A stretch of DNA of 64,000 bases from Thermobispora bispora DSM 43833 (GCF_000092645.1 NC_014165.1:2232001-2296000); one strand, 5' to 3'; shown: positions 44,965-54,246, counted from the stretch's first letter. Numbers and translations are program-made. The notes: generated by a model not told the origin, from the sequence alone.

Positions 44965-45243
44965 GCGCACGGCGGATCGCCACGCCCGCGGAGGACCCGG
45001 CTTGACGCCCGGTACGGCTTCCGCCCATCCGGCAGCATGGGCACACGGTGGAACGCCGTACGAAGCCGCCCTGCCGAGGCTCACGACCTGGTACCTGCCG
45101 CGCTCAGATCAGCGCACACCGGATCCCAACGCCCGCGGAGCACCCGGCCCCGACGCCATGGCCTGCGCCCACCAGGCAAGCGCGGCACACGGCGGAACGC
45201 CGTCCGACCTCGTGTTGCCCAGCATCACGGCCTGGACCTGCCG
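44965..45243. repeat. Two degenerate tandem repeats of about 145 bp
   Basis: Unit 1 (44965-45100) and unit 2 (45112-45243) both start GCGCAC, share ACGCCCGCGGAG-ACCCGG, a middle block CACGG-GGAACGCCGT, and end TACCTGCCG/GACCTGCCG; about 75% identical by eye. A fainter unit begins near 44846. The function is unknown. The units could be decayed coding repeats or a structural/binding region. Confidence 0.5.
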
Positions 45244-45653
45244 GCGCCGCGCATGGCGCCACGGCGCAGTCCGGAGCTCTGGAGCTCGCGTCCGCAGGGC
45301 ACGGCGGACCGCCGATGAGGGCCCGTCTACCGTCACCACGCCGGGCCGTGCTCCGGGCGGGCCGCACGCATCGATGGCGGCGCCGCGCGACCGCCAGGGA
45401 CGCCACCGAGCAGCCACAGGCTCCGGGCCCGGCGCGTGACGGCACGGTGGGCACCGGGTCGGTCCCCCGCCCCCGGCACCGCTCGAGCGTGCGGCAGCGC
45501 CGTACCGGTGGTGTCCGGCCACCGAGCGCCGGGCTCGGCCGGAGCCGGACGACCGGCGATCGCCGCCGGCCGTGCGCTGTCACGGGAGCCTGGCCCGCGC
45601 GCGGTCTGCCGCGCGCCTCCCGGCCGCCGGGGACCGCCGCGCCGTGGCCGCGC

Positions 45654-46022
45654 TCAGACGTTGAAGCCGAGCATGCGGAGCTGCTCGCGGCCCTCTTCAG
45701 TGATCTTGTCCGGGCCCCAGGGCGGCAGCCACACCCAGTTGATCGTGACGCTCGACAGCACGTCGGCGAGCGCGGACGCGGCCTGGTCCTCGATCACGTC
45801 GGTGAGCGGGCACGCCGCGCTCGTCAGGGTCATGTCGATGGTCGCGGCCGGCAGCTCGCCCTCCCCGGCCGGTTCGAGCTTCACGCCGTAGACCAGCCCG
45901 AGGTCGACCACGTTGATCCCGAGCTCGGGGTCGACGACGTCCTTGAGCGCCTCCATGACGTCGTCGACCGTGATCTCCTTATTCGGGCGCGCCCCGGCCG
46001 GGGTCTCCGTCGGCTTGCTCAC
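45654..46022 (-). CDS. SufT-like metal-sulfur cluster assembly factor (MIP18/DUF59 family)
   Basis: A 122-aa protein: MIP18/DUF59 core EALKDVVDPELGINVVDLGLVYGV, then the reactive-Cys segment TSAACPLTDVIEDQ, and WVWLPPWGPDKITEEGREQLRMLGFN at the C-terminus. Family members help deliver Fe-S clusters. It is the last gene of the suf operon, 38 nt after sufU. The start is GTG 46022 with GGAGG upstream. Homologous to the Rv1466-type gene in mycobacterial suf operons. Confidence 0.92.
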   Translation of the reverse strand: MSKPTETPAGARPNKEITVDDVMEALKDVVDPELGINVVDLGLVYGVKLEPAGEGELPAATIDMTLTSAACPLTDVIEDQAASALADVLSSVTINWVWLPPWGPDKITEEGREQLRMLGFNV

Positions 46023-46060
46023 CGCGCCTCCTTCCCGCTCCACAGCCGCGCCGTCGGGGT

Positions 46061-46498
46061 TCACCCCTGGCTCCTGATCACCGCGTCCTTGTACGCCATC
46101 CAGGCGAGCAGGGCGCACTTGACCCGGGCCGGGAACTTGGCGACGCCGGCGAACGCCACCGCGTCCCCCAGCACCGCCTCGTTGGGCTCCACCTGCCCCC
46201 GGCCCTGCAGGAGCCGGGTGAACTCGTCGACCACGGCGAGCGACTCCTCCACGGTCGACCCGGTGGCGAGCTCGTGCAGCATGGACGCCGCCGCCTGGCT
46301 GATCGAGCAGCCCTGGCTCTCGTACGACACGTCGAGCACCTTGCCGCCGTCCCCGAGCTTCACCCGCAGGGTGACCTCGTCCCCGCAGGTGGGGTTGACG
46401 TGGTGCACCTCGGCGTCGTAGGGCTCGCGCAGGCCCCGGCCCTGGGGATTCTTGTAGTGCTCCAGGATCAGCTCCTGGTACATGGATTCAACGATCAT
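46061..46498 (-). CDS. sufU: Fe-S cluster assembly sulfur-transfer protein SufU
   Basis: A 145-aa zinc-dependent sulfur acceptor that receives persulfide from SufS. Ligands are C38 (NPTCGDE), C64 (QGCSIS) and C128 (VKCALL), with the Asp in CGDE completing the zinc site. The SufU-specific insertion between the second and third Cys is present, distinguishing it from IscU. ATG 46498 lies 3 nt after the sufS stop; Met6 is a possible alternative start. Confidence 0.95.
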   Translation of the reverse strand: MIVESMYQELILEHYKNPQGRGLREPYDAEVHHVNPTCGDEVTLRVKLGDGGKVLDVSYESQGCSISQAAASMLHELATGSTVEESLAVVDEFTRLLQGRGQVEPNEAVLGDAVAFAGVAKFPARVKCALLAWMAYKDAVIRSQG

Positions 46499-46501
46499 CG
46501 T

Positions 46502-47767
46502 TCAGCCGAACACCTTCTGCACGTGGTGGAGGCCTCGGACCAGCGCGTCGATCTCGTCCGTCGTGTTGTACAGGTAGAACGACGCCCTCGTGGTCGCGGG
46601 AATTCCGAACCGCAGGTGGAGGGGGCGTGCGCAGTGGTGGCCAACCCGTACGGCGATGCCGTGCGCGTCGTCGAGGATCTGCCCCACGTCGTGCGGGTGG
46701 ATCCCCTCCAGGGTGAAGGAGATCGTACCGCCCCGCGCCTCCGGGGTGCGCGGGCCGATGATCCGCAGGCCGGGGACCTCCTGGAGCGCGTCGAGCGCGT
46801 ACCGGACCAGCGACGCCTCGTGCGCCTTGATCTGGTCCATGCCGATCGACTCGAGGTAGTCCACGGCCGCGCCGAGGCCGATCGCCTCGACGATCGGCGG
46901 GGTCCCGGCCTCGAACTTGTGCGGCACCGGCGCGTAGGTCGAGCGGTCCATCCAGACCGCCTCGATCATCTCCCCGCCCCCGAGGAACGGCGGCATGGCG
47001 TCGAGCAGCTCGCGCCGTCCCCAGAGCACGCCGATGCCGGAGGGGCCGACCATCTTGTGCCCGGTGAAGGCCACGAAGTCGACGCCGAGCTCGGCCACGT
47101 CGATGGGCTGGTGGGGCACCGACTGCGAGGCGTCGAGCGCCATCAGCGCGCCGACCTCCCGGGCCCGCGCGAGGATGGGCGCCACCGGGTTGACCGTGCC
47201 CAGCACGTTCGACTGGTGCACGATCGACACGATCTTCGTGCGCTCGTTCACCAGCTCGCCGAGGCCGCTGAGGTCGAGGCGGCCCTCGTCGGTGACCGGG
47301 AACCACCGCAGCGTGGCGCCGGTCCGCTGCGCGAGCAGCTGCCAGGGCACGATGTTGGAGTGGTGCTCCATCTCGGAGATGACGATCTCGTCACCCGGGC
47401 CGAGGCGGAACCGCTCGTCGGCGCAGACGGGGTTGCCGAACGAGTACGCGATGAGGTTGAGCGCCTCCGAGGCGTTCTTCGTGAAGATCACCTCGTCGCG
47501 CGACGGCGCGCCGATGAACCGGGCGATCTTGTCCCGCGCGTTCTCGTACGCCTCCGTGGACTCGCTGCCCAGCGTGTGCAGCGCGCGGCCGACGTTCCCG
47601 TAGTGCCAGGTCAGGTGATCGCGCATCGTCTCGATCACCTGGGTGGGCTTCTGGGAGGAGTTGGCGGAGTCGAGGTAGATCAGCGGCCGTCCGCCGGGCA
47701 GCTCGCGGGAGAGGATCGGGAAGTCCTTCCTGATCCTCTCCACATCGAAGCTCGCTGCAGTCGTCAT
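46502..47767 (-). CDS. sufS: Cysteine desulfurase SufS
   Basis: A 421-aa class V aminotransferase-fold PLP enzyme releasing sulfur from cysteine. PLP lysine K238 is in FTGHKMVG, the PLP-stacking His is in EMEHHSNIVPW, and persulfide C379 is in GHHCARPLH. Group II-type (SufS) by its short active-site loop. One-nucleotide overlap with the sufC stop implies coupled translation. Confidence 0.97.
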   Translation of the reverse strand: MTTAASFDVERIRKDFPILSRELPGGRPLIYLDSANSSQKPTQVIETMRDHLTWHYGNVGRALHTLGSESTEAYENARDKIARFIGAPSRDEVIFTKNASEALNLIAYSFGNPVCADERFRLGPGDEIVISEMEHHSNIVPWQLLAQRTGATLRWFPVTDEGRLDLSGLGELVNERTKIVSIVHQSNVLGTVNPVAPILARAREVGALMALDASQSVPHQPIDVAELGVDFVAFTGHKMVGPSGIGVLWGRRELLDAMPPFLGGGEMIEAVWMDRSTYAPVPHKFEAGTPPIVEAIGLGAAVDYLESIGMDQIKAHEASLVRYALDALQEVPGLRIIGPRTPEARGGTISFTLEGIHPHDVGQILDDAHGIAVRVGHHCARPLHLRFGIPATTRASFYLYNTTDEIDALVRGLHHVQKVFG

Positions 47768-48516
47768 CAGACGGACGCCGCCTTCACGTACGCCTCGTAG
47801 CCCTCGGCCTCGAGCTTCTCGGCGAGCTCGGGCCCGCCCTCCTCGACGATCCGGCCGCCGGCGAAGACGTGCACGAAGTCCGGGGCGACGTACCGCAGGA
47901 TGCGGGTGTAGTGGGTGATGAGCAGCACCCCGGTGTCGCCGCGCGACCGGAACCGGTTGATCCCGCCGGACACCACGCGGAGCGCGTCGATGTCGAGGCC
48001 GGAGTCGGTCTCGTCGAGGATGGCGACCTTCGGGTTGATCAGCTCGAGCTGCAGGATCTCGTGGCGCTTCTTCTCCCCGCCGGAGAAGCCCTCGTTGACG
48101 TTGCGCTGGGCGAAGGACGGGTCGATGGCGAGCGCCTCCATCTTCGACCGCAGCTCGTTGCGGAAGTCGCGCAGCTTCGGCGCCTCACCGCGGATCGCGG
48201 TGATCGCGGAGCGCAGGAAGTTGGAGACGCTGACCCCGGGGACCTCGACGGGGTACTGCATGGCGAGGAACAGGCCCGCCCGGGCGCGCTCGTCCACGGA
48301 CATCGCGAGCAGGTCCTCGCCGTCGAGCAGGACCTCGCCCTTGGTGACGGTGTACTTGGGGTGACCCGCGAGGGCGTAGGCGAGGGTGGACTTGCCCGAG
48401 CCGTTCGGCCCCATGATGGCGTGGGTCTCGCCCCCGCGGACGGTCAGGTCGACCCCGCGGAGAATCTCCTTGTCGCCAACTGCGACGTGCAGATCACGGA
48501 TCTCAAGGGTGGGCAC
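47767..48516 (-). CDS. sufC: Fe-S cluster assembly ATPase SufC
   Basis: A 249-aa soluble ABC ATPase energising the SufBCD scaffold. Walker A is GPNGSGKST, the signature is FSGGEKKRHEILQL, and Walker B is VAILDETDSGLDIDAL. The family-specific TGVLLITHYTRILRYVAPDFVHV follows. Lies 5 nt after the Rieske-like gene in the operon. Confidence 0.97.
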   Translation of the reverse strand: MPTLEIRDLHVAVGDKEILRGVDLTVRGGETHAIMGPNGSGKSTLAYALAGHPKYTVTKGEVLLDGEDLLAMSVDERARAGLFLAMQYPVEVPGVSVSNFLRSAITAIRGEAPKLRDFRNELRSKMEALAIDPSFAQRNVNEGFSGGEKKRHEILQLELINPKVAILDETDSGLDIDALRVVSGGINRFRSRGDTGVLLITHYTRILRYVAPDFVHVFAGGRIVEEGGPELAEKLEAEGYEAYVKAASV

Positions 48517-48521
48517 GTGTA

Positions 48522-48851
48522 TTACTCCTTCGAGAGCGAGACGTACACGTCATCGCCGTCGATCTTCACTCGGTAAACGGGCACCGGCTTGGTGGCCGGC
48601 GGTCCGGTGGGCTTGCCGGTCCGCAGGTCGAAGCACGAACCGTGCAGCCAGCACTCCAGCGAGGAGTCGTAGACATCTCCCTCGCTGAGCCGTACCTCGG
48701 CGTGCGAGCAGACGTCGTGGAGCGCGAACACCTCGTCGCCGAGGCGCACCAGGGCCACCGGGACGTCCTGCACCTCGACGCCGATCACCCCGCCGTCCGG
48801 GATGTCGCCGACCGTGCAGACCTTCTCCCAGTTCTCGGCCGTGTCCGTCAT
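48522..48851 (-). CDS. Rieske-type [2Fe-2S] ferredoxin encoded within the suf operon
   Basis: A 109-aa small Rieske protein. The cluster ligands C48-x-H50 (DVCSHAE) and C67-x2-H70 (LECWLHGSCFD) are complete. Small Rieske ferredoxins like this are annotated as non-heme oxygenase ferredoxin subunits, but location between sufD and sufC suggests electron transfer in Fe-S assembly, as in other actinomycete suf operons. The ATG overlaps the sufD stop by 4 nt. Confidence 0.93.
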   Translation of the reverse strand: MTDTAENWEKVCTVGDIPDGGVIGVEVQDVPVALVRLGDEVFALHDVCSHAEVRLSEGDVYDSSLECWLHGSCFDLRTGKPTGPPATKPVPVYRVKIDGDDVYVSLSKE

Positions 48852-49966
48852 CGCTCCAGCTCCGCTTCCACGGTGGCCAGCACGCGCTCCCGCACCTCCG
48901 GCACCTCGATGTTCTCGATCAGCTCGGCGAAGAACCCGTGGACCACGAGGCGGCGCGCCTCCTGGTAGGGGATCCCGCGGGACTGGAGGTAGAAGAGGTG
49001 CTCCTCGTCGAGGCGCCCGGAGGCCGACGCGTGGCCGGCTCCCACGACCTCGCCGGTGAGGATCTCCAGGTTCGGCACCGAGTCGGCGCGCGCGCCGTCG
49101 GTGAGGATCAGGTTCCGGTTGAGCTCGTAGGTGTCCGTTCCGGTGGCCTCGGTCCGGATGATCACATCGCCCACCCAGACCGCGTGGGCGCCCTCGCCCT
49201 GCAGCGCGCCCTTGTACGTCACCCGGCTGCGGCAGTCGGGGACGGAGTGGTCGACGAGCAGGCGGTGCTCCAGGTGCTGGCCGGCGTCCACGTAGTACAG
49301 GCCGAGCAGCTCGGCGTCGCCGCCGGGGGCGGTGAACCCGACCGAGGGCGAGAGCCGTACCAGGTCGCCGCCGACGGTCACCACGAACGACCGGAACGTC
49401 GCGTCCTTGCCGAGCCTGGCGTGGTGGTGGGCGACGTGCACCGCGGTGTCGTCCCAGTCCTGCAGGCTCACCACCCGCAGGGTGGCGCCCTCGCCGATGT
49501 CGAACTCGACGTTGTCGGCGTAGACCCCGCCACCGCGGTGGTCGAGGATCACGGTCGCCTCGGCCATGGGCTCGAGCACGACCACGGTGTGGCCGAAGCC
49601 GACGCCGCCGGTCCCGCGCACGTTGATCGTGGTGGGCCGGGAGGCGGCGGCCTCCCGGGGCACCGTGAGCACCGTGGCCGTCTCGAAGGACGCGTACGCC
49701 TGCGCGCTCACCCGGTCGGTGGGCGTGTACGCACGGCCGATCCTGGGGTCGTCGCGCTTCACCGTCTCCACCCGCACCTCGGGGGCGGCGTCCACCTCGA
49801 CGGTCACGCCGCCGGTGAGGGCGGCGCTGCCGTCGTGGAGCCCCTTCAGCCGGGTGAGCGGGGTGAACCGCCACGCCTCCTCCCGGCCGGTCGGGACCGG
49901 GAAGTCGGCGACGTCATAGGACGAGAACTCGTGGAGCGTCGAGAGCGGCTTCGTCTCCACCCCCAT
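48848..49966 (-). CDS. sufD: Fe-S cluster assembly protein SufD
   Basis: A 372-aa beta-helix SufD subunit, partner of SufB in the SufBC2D scaffold. Family blocks: REEAWRFTPL at the N-terminus, a DHRGGGVYADNVEFDIGEGA core, and near the C-terminus ASASGRLDEEHLFYLQSRGIPYQEARRLVVHGF. Start ATG 49966 overlaps the sufB stop by one nucleotide. Confidence 0.96.
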   Translation of the reverse strand: MGVETKPLSTLHEFSSYDVADFPVPTGREEAWRFTPLTRLKGLHDGSAALTGGVTVEVDAAPEVRVETVKRDDPRIGRAYTPTDRVSAQAYASFETATVLTVPREAAASRPTTINVRGTGGVGFGHTVVVLEPMAEATVILDHRGGGVYADNVEFDIGEGATLRVVSLQDWDDTAVHVAHHHARLGKDATFRSFVVTVGGDLVRLSPSVGFTAPGGDAELLGLYYVDAGQHLEHRLLVDHSVPDCRSRVTYKGALQGEGAHAVWVGDVIIRTEATGTDTYELNRNLILTDGARADSVPNLEILTGEVVGAGHASASGRLDEEHLFYLQSRGIPYQEARRLVVHGFFAELIENIEVPEVRERVLATVEAELER

Positions 49967-51378
49967 CAGCCGACGGCTCCTTCCATCTGCAGCTCGATCA
50001 GCCGGTTCAGCTCCAGCGCGTACTCCATGGGGAGCTCACGGGCGATCGGCTCGACGAAACCGCGCACGATCATCGCCATGGCCTCGTCCTCGCTCAGGCC
50101 GCGGCTCATCAGGTAGAAGAGCTGGTCCTCGGAGACCTTGGAGACCGTGGCCTCGTGGCCCATGGACACGTCGTCCTCGCGGACGTCCACGTACGGGTAG
50201 GTGTCCGAGCGGCTGATCTGGTCGACGAGCAGGGCGTCGCACTTGACCGTGGAGGCCGACCCGGCCGCGCCCTCGGCCACCTGCACCAGCCCGCGGTAGG
50301 AGGTGCGGCCGCCCCCGCGCGCCACGGACTTGGAGACGATCGTCGAGGAGGTCTTCGGGGCGAGGTGCACCATCTTGGCGCCCGCGTCCTGGTGCTGGCC
50401 GGGGCCGGCGAAGGCCACCGACAGGGTCTCGCCCTTGGCGTGCTCGCCCATGAGGTAGACGGCCGGGTACTTCATCGTGACCTTGGACCCGATGTTGCCG
50501 TCCACCCACTCCATGGTCGCGCCCTCGTACGCCACGGCGCGCTTGGTGACGAGGTTGTAGACGTTGGTCGACCAGTTCTGGATGGTGGTGTACCGGCAGC
50601 GGGCGTTCTTCTTGACGATGATCTCGACGACGGCCGCGTGGAGCGAGTCGGTCGAGTAGATCGGCGCGGTGCAGCCCTCGACGTAGTGGACGTAGGAGTT
50701 CTCGTCCACGATGATCAGGGTCCGCTCGAACTGGCCCATGTTCTCGGTGTTGATCCGGAAGTAGGCCTGGAGCGGGATCTCCACGTGGACGTTCGGCGGC
50801 ACGTAGATGAAGGAGCCGCCCGACCACACGGCCGTGTTGAGCGCGGCGAACTTGTTGTCACCGACCGGGATCACCGTGCCGAAGTACTCCTTGAACAGGT
50901 CCTCGTGCTCCTTGAGGCCCGTGTCGGTGTCAACGAAGATCACGCCCTTGCGCTCGAGGTCCTCGCGGATCTTGTGGTAGACGACCTCGGACTCGTACTG
51001 GGCGGCGACCCCGGCGATCAGCCGCTTCTTCTCCGCCTCGGGGATGCCGAGCTTGTCGTAGGTCCGCTTGATCTCCGGGGGAAGCTCGTCCCAGGACGTG
51101 GCCTGCTTCTCCGTCGGGCGGACGTAGTACTTGATGTTGTCGAAGTCGATGTCGGAGAGGTCGGCGCCCCAGGTGGGCAGCGGCTTGCGCTCGAACAGCC
51201 GCAGGCCCTTCAGGCGCAGCTCGAGCATCCACTCCGGCTCGTTCTTGATCGCCGAGATATTGCGGACGACCTCCTCCGACAGCCCACGCGGGGCCGTCGC
51301 GCCGGCCAGGTCGGTATCGGCCCAGCCGAATCTGTACGTCCCGAGGCCTTCCAGCTCCGGGCGGTCGGTGACAGTCAC
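49966..51378 (-). CDS. sufB: Fe-S cluster assembly protein SufB
   Basis: A 470-aa scaffold subunit on which the nascent cluster is built. Conserved segments include [28 protein letters not shown] (cluster-related Cys) and [21 protein letters not shown]. No intein interrupts it, unlike the mycobacterial orthologue. The start is GTG 51378 ([11 protein letters not shown]), with AGGAG about 8 nt upstream. It lies 11 nt after sufR. Confidence 0.96.
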   Translation of the reverse strand: MTVTDRPELEGLGTYRFGWADTDLAGATAPRGLSEEVVRNISAIKNEPEWMLELRLKGLRLFERKPLPTWGADLSDIDFDNIKYYVRPTEKQATSWDELPPEIKRTYDKLGIPEAEKKRLIAGVAAQYESEVVYHKIREDLERKGVIFVDTDTGLKEHEDLFKEYFGTVIPVGDNKFAALNTAVWSGGSFIYVPPNVHVEIPLQAYFRINTENMGQFERTLIIVDENSYVHYVEGCTAPIYSTDSLHAAVVEIIVKKNARCRYTTIQNWSTNVYNLVTKRAVAYEGATMEWVDGNIGSKVTMKYPAVYLMGEHAKGETLSVAFAGPGQHQDAGAKMVHLAPKTSSTIVSKSVARGGGRTSYRGLVQVAEGAAGSASTVKCDALLVDQISRSDTYPYVDVREDDVSMGHEATVSKVSEDQLFYLMSRGLSEDEAMAMIVRGFVEPIARELPMEYALELNRLIELQMEGAVG

Positions 51379-51389
51379 CTTCCGGACTC

Positions 51390-52073
51390 CTAGCTCGTCG
51401 ATGTGCTCGATGGGTGGGTGCGCGCCCGCCGCGCGGCGAGCGCGAGGGAGCTCACGTGCGTGGTGCAGACCCCGTCGCCGTTGGCGATCGTGGCCAGCCG
51501 CTGCACCGGCGCGCCGAGCACCTGGGCGAACGCCTCGGTCTCGGCCTCGCAGAGCTGCGGGAACTCCGCCGCCACGTGCGCCACCGGGCAGTGGTGCTGG
51601 CACAGCTGCTGGCCCCCGGTGCGCGTCGTGCTCGCCGACGCAACGTACCCTTCAGCCGACAGCGCCTCGGCCAGGACGCGCACCCGCTGCTCGGCCGGCA
51701 CGCCGCGCATCACCTCCGTGAGCCGCCCGACCAGGCCGCTCACCTGCTCCCTGGCGAACTCCGAGATCGCCTCCTCGCCGAGACGCTTGGCGAGGAAGCG
51801 CAGCGCGCTCCCGGCCAGGTCGTCGTAGGCGTGCTCGAAGGCGCTGCGGCCGGCGTCCGTGATGGCGAACAGCTTGGCCGGCCTGCCCCGGCCCCGTCGG
51901 CCGCGCTGCCGTGCCGTACGCGGCTCGATGAGCCCATCGGCGAGCAGCGCGTCGAGGTGGCGGCGCACCGCGGCCGGCGTCAGCCCGAGGCGCTCCCCGA
52001 GCGCGGCCGCGGTCACCGGACCGTGCTCCAGGATCAACCGGGCGACCCGGGCCCTGGTGCCGCGTTCCGCCAT
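51390..52073 (-). CDS. sufR: SufR, Fe-S-sensing transcriptional repressor of the suf operon
   Basis: A 227-aa regulator: N-terminal winged HTH ([20 protein letters not shown]), basic wing ([12 protein letters not shown]), and a C-terminal cluster-binding region with C158, C162, C175 and C203 ([20 protein letters not shown]). Homologues hold a 4Fe-4S cluster and repress suf when clusters are sufficient. ATG 52073 has GGGAGATC directly upstream. In-frame GTG codons further upstream (for example 52154) are possible but would overlap the putative operator. Confidence 0.94.
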   Translation of the reverse strand: MAERGTRARVARLILEHGPVTAAALGERLGLTPAAVRRHLDALLADGLIEPRTARQRGRRGRGRPAKLFAITDAGRSAFEHAYDDLAGSALRFLAKRLGEEAISEFAREQVSGLVGRLTEVMRGVPAEQRVRVLAEALSAEGYVASASTTRTGGQQLCQHHCPVAHVAAEFPQLCEAETEAFAQVLGAPVQRLATIANGDGVCTTHVSSLALAARRARTHPSSTSTS

Positions 52074-52150
52074 GATCTCCCAGTGCACGGGCGACCGCGC
52101 GGGCCGTGTCGCCACGGCCTTCTCGGTGTTCGTCCTCCCGGGCACGTATT

Positions 52151-52165
52151 TCACAACATGAGTGT
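52151..52165 (-). promoter_or_regulatory. Putative SufR operator ACACT-N5-TGTGA
   Basis: On the - strand the sequence reads ACACTCATGTTGTGA (52165-52151); CACA-N7-TGTG (52164 to 52152 with flanks) is a dyad. It sits about 80 bp upstream of the sufR start, where the suf promoter must be. From memory it equals the inverted repeat reported for mycobacterial SufR. Confidence 0.5.
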
Positions 52166-52224
52166 GCCGTAATTCCTTCCCCCGGCACAAACCCGCTGCA
52201 CCCGGCCCCACGTGCGGTTATCAC

Positions 52225-52243
52225 TTAGGGTAGCCTTACCTAA
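52225..52243. promoter_or_regulatory. DtxR/IdeR-type iron box
   Basis: TTAGGGTAGCCTTACCTAA matches the 19-bp IdeR/DtxR consensus TTAGGTTAGSCTAACCTAA at all but two positions (plus the variable centre) and is nearly palindromic. It stands in the divergent gap between sufR (-) and the ABC exporter genes (+), 60 bp upstream of the SufR-like dyad, and implies iron-dependent control of one or both units. Confidence 0.8.
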
Positions 52244-52531
52244 CCTGATCATCCCGTGGCGCCCCGGGAGGCAACGGACGTCCCGGGAGAGAGACGCGCA
52301 CCCGGTCCTCGGCGGAGATCACCCGCACCCCGGCCGAGCCCGGTCCGGCCGACGCCCCGGTCATCCGGCGCGGCGCGCCCGGATCCCTGCTCGGCGGACC
52401 GCCGTACGGCCTGGGGCAGCCGGCCGCCGGTGTGACCGCCCCCGGGCACTTCCTAGACTCGAAGCCGAGCGATGACCACCCGGCGGGCGCGCCTCCACTG
52501 TGCGCCCCGCCCCGGAGGGGAGGCCGGTGCC

Positions 52532-53458
52532 GTGCATTCCGTCGACAGCGCCCCGGCGGCCGCCGTCGAAATCCGGGACCTCGTCAAGCGGTACGGGCGC
52601 AAGACCGCGGTCGACGGCCTGACCCTGACCTGCCGCAGCGGCGAGGTCACCGCGATCCTCGGGCCGAACGGCGCCGGGAAGACCACCACGATCGAGATCT
52701 GCGAGGGGTTCCGCCGCCCCGACGGCGGGCTGGTCCGGGTCCTCGGCCGCGACCCGGCCGATCCCTCGCTCAAGGCGCGGGTCGGGGTGATGCTCCAGGC
52801 CGGCGGCGTTCCCCCGGCCGTGCGGGCCGGTGAGTGGCTGCGCGTGCTCTCCCGGTTCTACGCGCACCCGCTCCCCCCGGACGACCTGCTCGAGCTCCTC
52901 GGCCTCCGCGAGCACGCCCGCACGCCGTTCCGCCGGCTCTCCGGCGGGCAGCAGCAGCGCCTCTCCCTCGCCGCCGCGGTGATCGGCCGCCCCGAGCTGG
53001 TCTTCCTCGACGAGCCCACGGCCGGGCTCGACCCGCAGGCGCGGCACGCCTGCTGGAACGTGATCACCGGGCTCCGGGACGCCGGGGTCTCGGTGGTGCT
53101 CACCACCCACCAGATGGACGAGGCGGAGCGGCTCGCCGACCACGTGGTGATCATCGATCGCGGCCGGGTGGTGGCCGAGGGCACCCCGGCCGAGCTCACC
53201 GGCGCCGAGCGCCAGCTCCGGTTCCGCGCCCGCCCGGGGCTCAACCTCGACGAGCTGCTCACCGCGCTCCCCCCGGGCAGCACGGCCAAGGAGTCCCCGG
53301 CCGGCCACTACATCATCGAGGGCCAGGTCGGGCCGCAGCTCCTCGCGACCGTCACCGCCTGGTGCGCGGCCGAGGGGGTCACCACGGAGGACCTGCGCAT
53401 CGAGCGCCGTACCCTGGAGGACGTCTTTCTCGAGCTCACCGGCAGGGAGCTGCGGTGA
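52532..53458 (+). CDS. ABC transporter ATP-binding subunit (DrrA-like)
   Basis: A 308-aa ATPase of an ABC-2 exporter. Walker A is GPNGAGKTTT, Q-loop MLQAGG, signature RLSGGQQQR, Walker B LVFLDEPTAGLDP and the H-loop TTHQMDEAE. It ends with the DrrA-type C-terminal domain (TLEDVFLELTGREL). GTG 52532 has GGGGAGG upstream. The same ATPase/permease pair sits beside suf and ctaA in mycobacteria (Rv1458c-Rv1456c), so a role connected with heme or oxidase assembly is possible. Confidence 0.92.
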   Translation: MHSVDSAPAAAVEIRDLVKRYGRKTAVDGLTLTCRSGEVTAILGPNGAGKTTTIEICEGFRRPDGGLVRVLGRDPADPSLKARVGVMLQAGGVPPAVRAGEWLRVLSRFYAHPLPPDDLLELLGLREHARTPFRRLSGGQQQRLSLAAAVIGRPELVFLDEPTAGLDPQARHACWNVITGLRDAGVSVVLTTHQMDEAERLADHVVIIDRGRVVAEGTPAELTGAERQLRFRARPGLNLDELLTALPPGSTAKESPAGHYIIEGQVGPQLLATVTAWCAAEGVTTEDLRIERRTLEDVFLELTGRELR

Positions 53459-54246
53459 GCCGGTCCGGTAACGGGGACGGCAGGATGACGATCGACTTCA
53501 CCCCCAGGCCGGGAGCCGCCCCGCTCCCCCGCATGGTCGCGGCGCAGGCGGGCGCGGAGATCCGGGCCATGCTGCGCAACGGCGAGCAGCTGCTGCTCCT
53601 GTTGATCATCCCGGTGCTGCTGCTCGCCGGGTTCTCGCTCGCCCCTCTCATCGAGGTCGAGGGGAGCAGGATCGGCTTCGTCACCCCCGGCGTGCTCGCG
53701 CTCGCCGTGATGTCCACCGCGTTCACCGGCCAGGCCATCGCCACCGGCTACGAGCGGCGGTACGGCGTGCTCAAGCGCCTGGGCGCCACCCCGCTCTCCC
53801 GCCCCGGCCTGCTGCTCGCCAAGACCTGCGCCATCGTCGCCGTGGAGCTGCTGCAGATCGCCGTGGTCTGCGCGGTGGCCCTCGGCCTCGGCTGGTCCCC
53901 GGCGGGCAACCCGCTCTGGCTGGTCCCGCTGGTCCTGCTCGGCACCGCCGCGTTCAGCGGGCTCGGCCTGCTGATGGCCGGCACGCTCCGGGCCGAGGCG
54001 ACCCTCGCCGCGGCCAACCTCGTCTACCTGGTGCTGCTCGGGCTCGGCGGCGTGGTGTTCCCGATCAGCCGCTTCCCCGCGGCGATGCAGCCCGTCCTCG
54101 AGCTGCTGCCCATCACCGCGCTCACCGGCGGCATGCGCGCGGTGCTCGCCGACGGCGGGGCCGTCCCGGCCGGGCCGCTGCTCGTCCTGCTCGGCTGGGC
54201 CGTGGTGAGCCTCGCCGCCGCCGCCCGGACCTTCCGCTGGGAGTGA
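53455..54246 (+). CDS. ABC-2 type transporter permease
   Basis: A 263-aa permease with six hydrophobic segments and the ABC-2 ERRYGVLKRLGATPLSR coupling motif after the second helix. GTG 53455 overlaps the ATPase stop by 4 nt and has GGGAG nearby; ATG 53486 is a weaker alternative. Together with the ATPase it makes a minimal exporter, substrate unknown. Convergence of context with ctaA suggests lipid or cofactor export (inference). Confidence 0.9.
   Translation: MSRSGNGDGRMTIDFTPRPGAAPLPRMVAAQAGAEIRAMLRNGEQLLLLLIIPVLLLAGFSLAPLIEVEGSRIGFVTPGVLALAVMSTAFTGQAIATGYERRYGVLKRLGATPLSRPGLLLAKTCAIVAVELLQIAVVCAVALGLGWSPAGNPLWLVPLVLLGTAAFSGLGLLMAGTLRAEATLAAANLVYLVLLGLGGVVFPISRFPAAMQPVLELLPITALTGGMRAVLADGGAVPAGPLLVLLGWAVVSLAAAARTFRWE

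Larger units (their letters stand above)
44617..45653. other. About 1 kb intergenic region with degenerate tandem repeats
   Basis: Between the CE7 esterase (leftward start) and the end of the suf operon I see no convincing gene. Frames through it have arginine/alanine/proline-rich composition and no recognisable domain. About 44690-44770 is the AT-rich esterase promoter. 44846-45243 holds degenerate repeats (listed separately). From 45243 to 45653 it is GC-rich with scattered CACGGCGGA-like echoes. Confidence 0.55.
52074..52531. other. Divergent control region between sufR and the ABC exporter (458 nt)
   Basis: No gene is supported. The sufR side (52074-52260) is less GC-rich and holds the SufR-like dyad and the iron box. 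The right side (52260-52530) is GC-rich and contains the leader of the exporter, with GGGGAGG 8 nt before GTG 52532. Confidence 0.6.

Noticed and set aside
44846-45243. CRISPR array
   Set aside because: The repeats are about 145 bp, degenerate and without unique spacers. No cas gene is in the window.
45048-45653. Open frames through the 1-kb gap between the esterase and suf genes
   Set aside because: All frames give R/A/P-rich sequence without motifs, good start sites or membrane segments. Treated as non-coding.
46274-47800. Long + strand open frame antisense to sufS
   Set aside because: No domain is recognisable, and composition is typical of a shadow frame of the intact SufS gene on the other strand.
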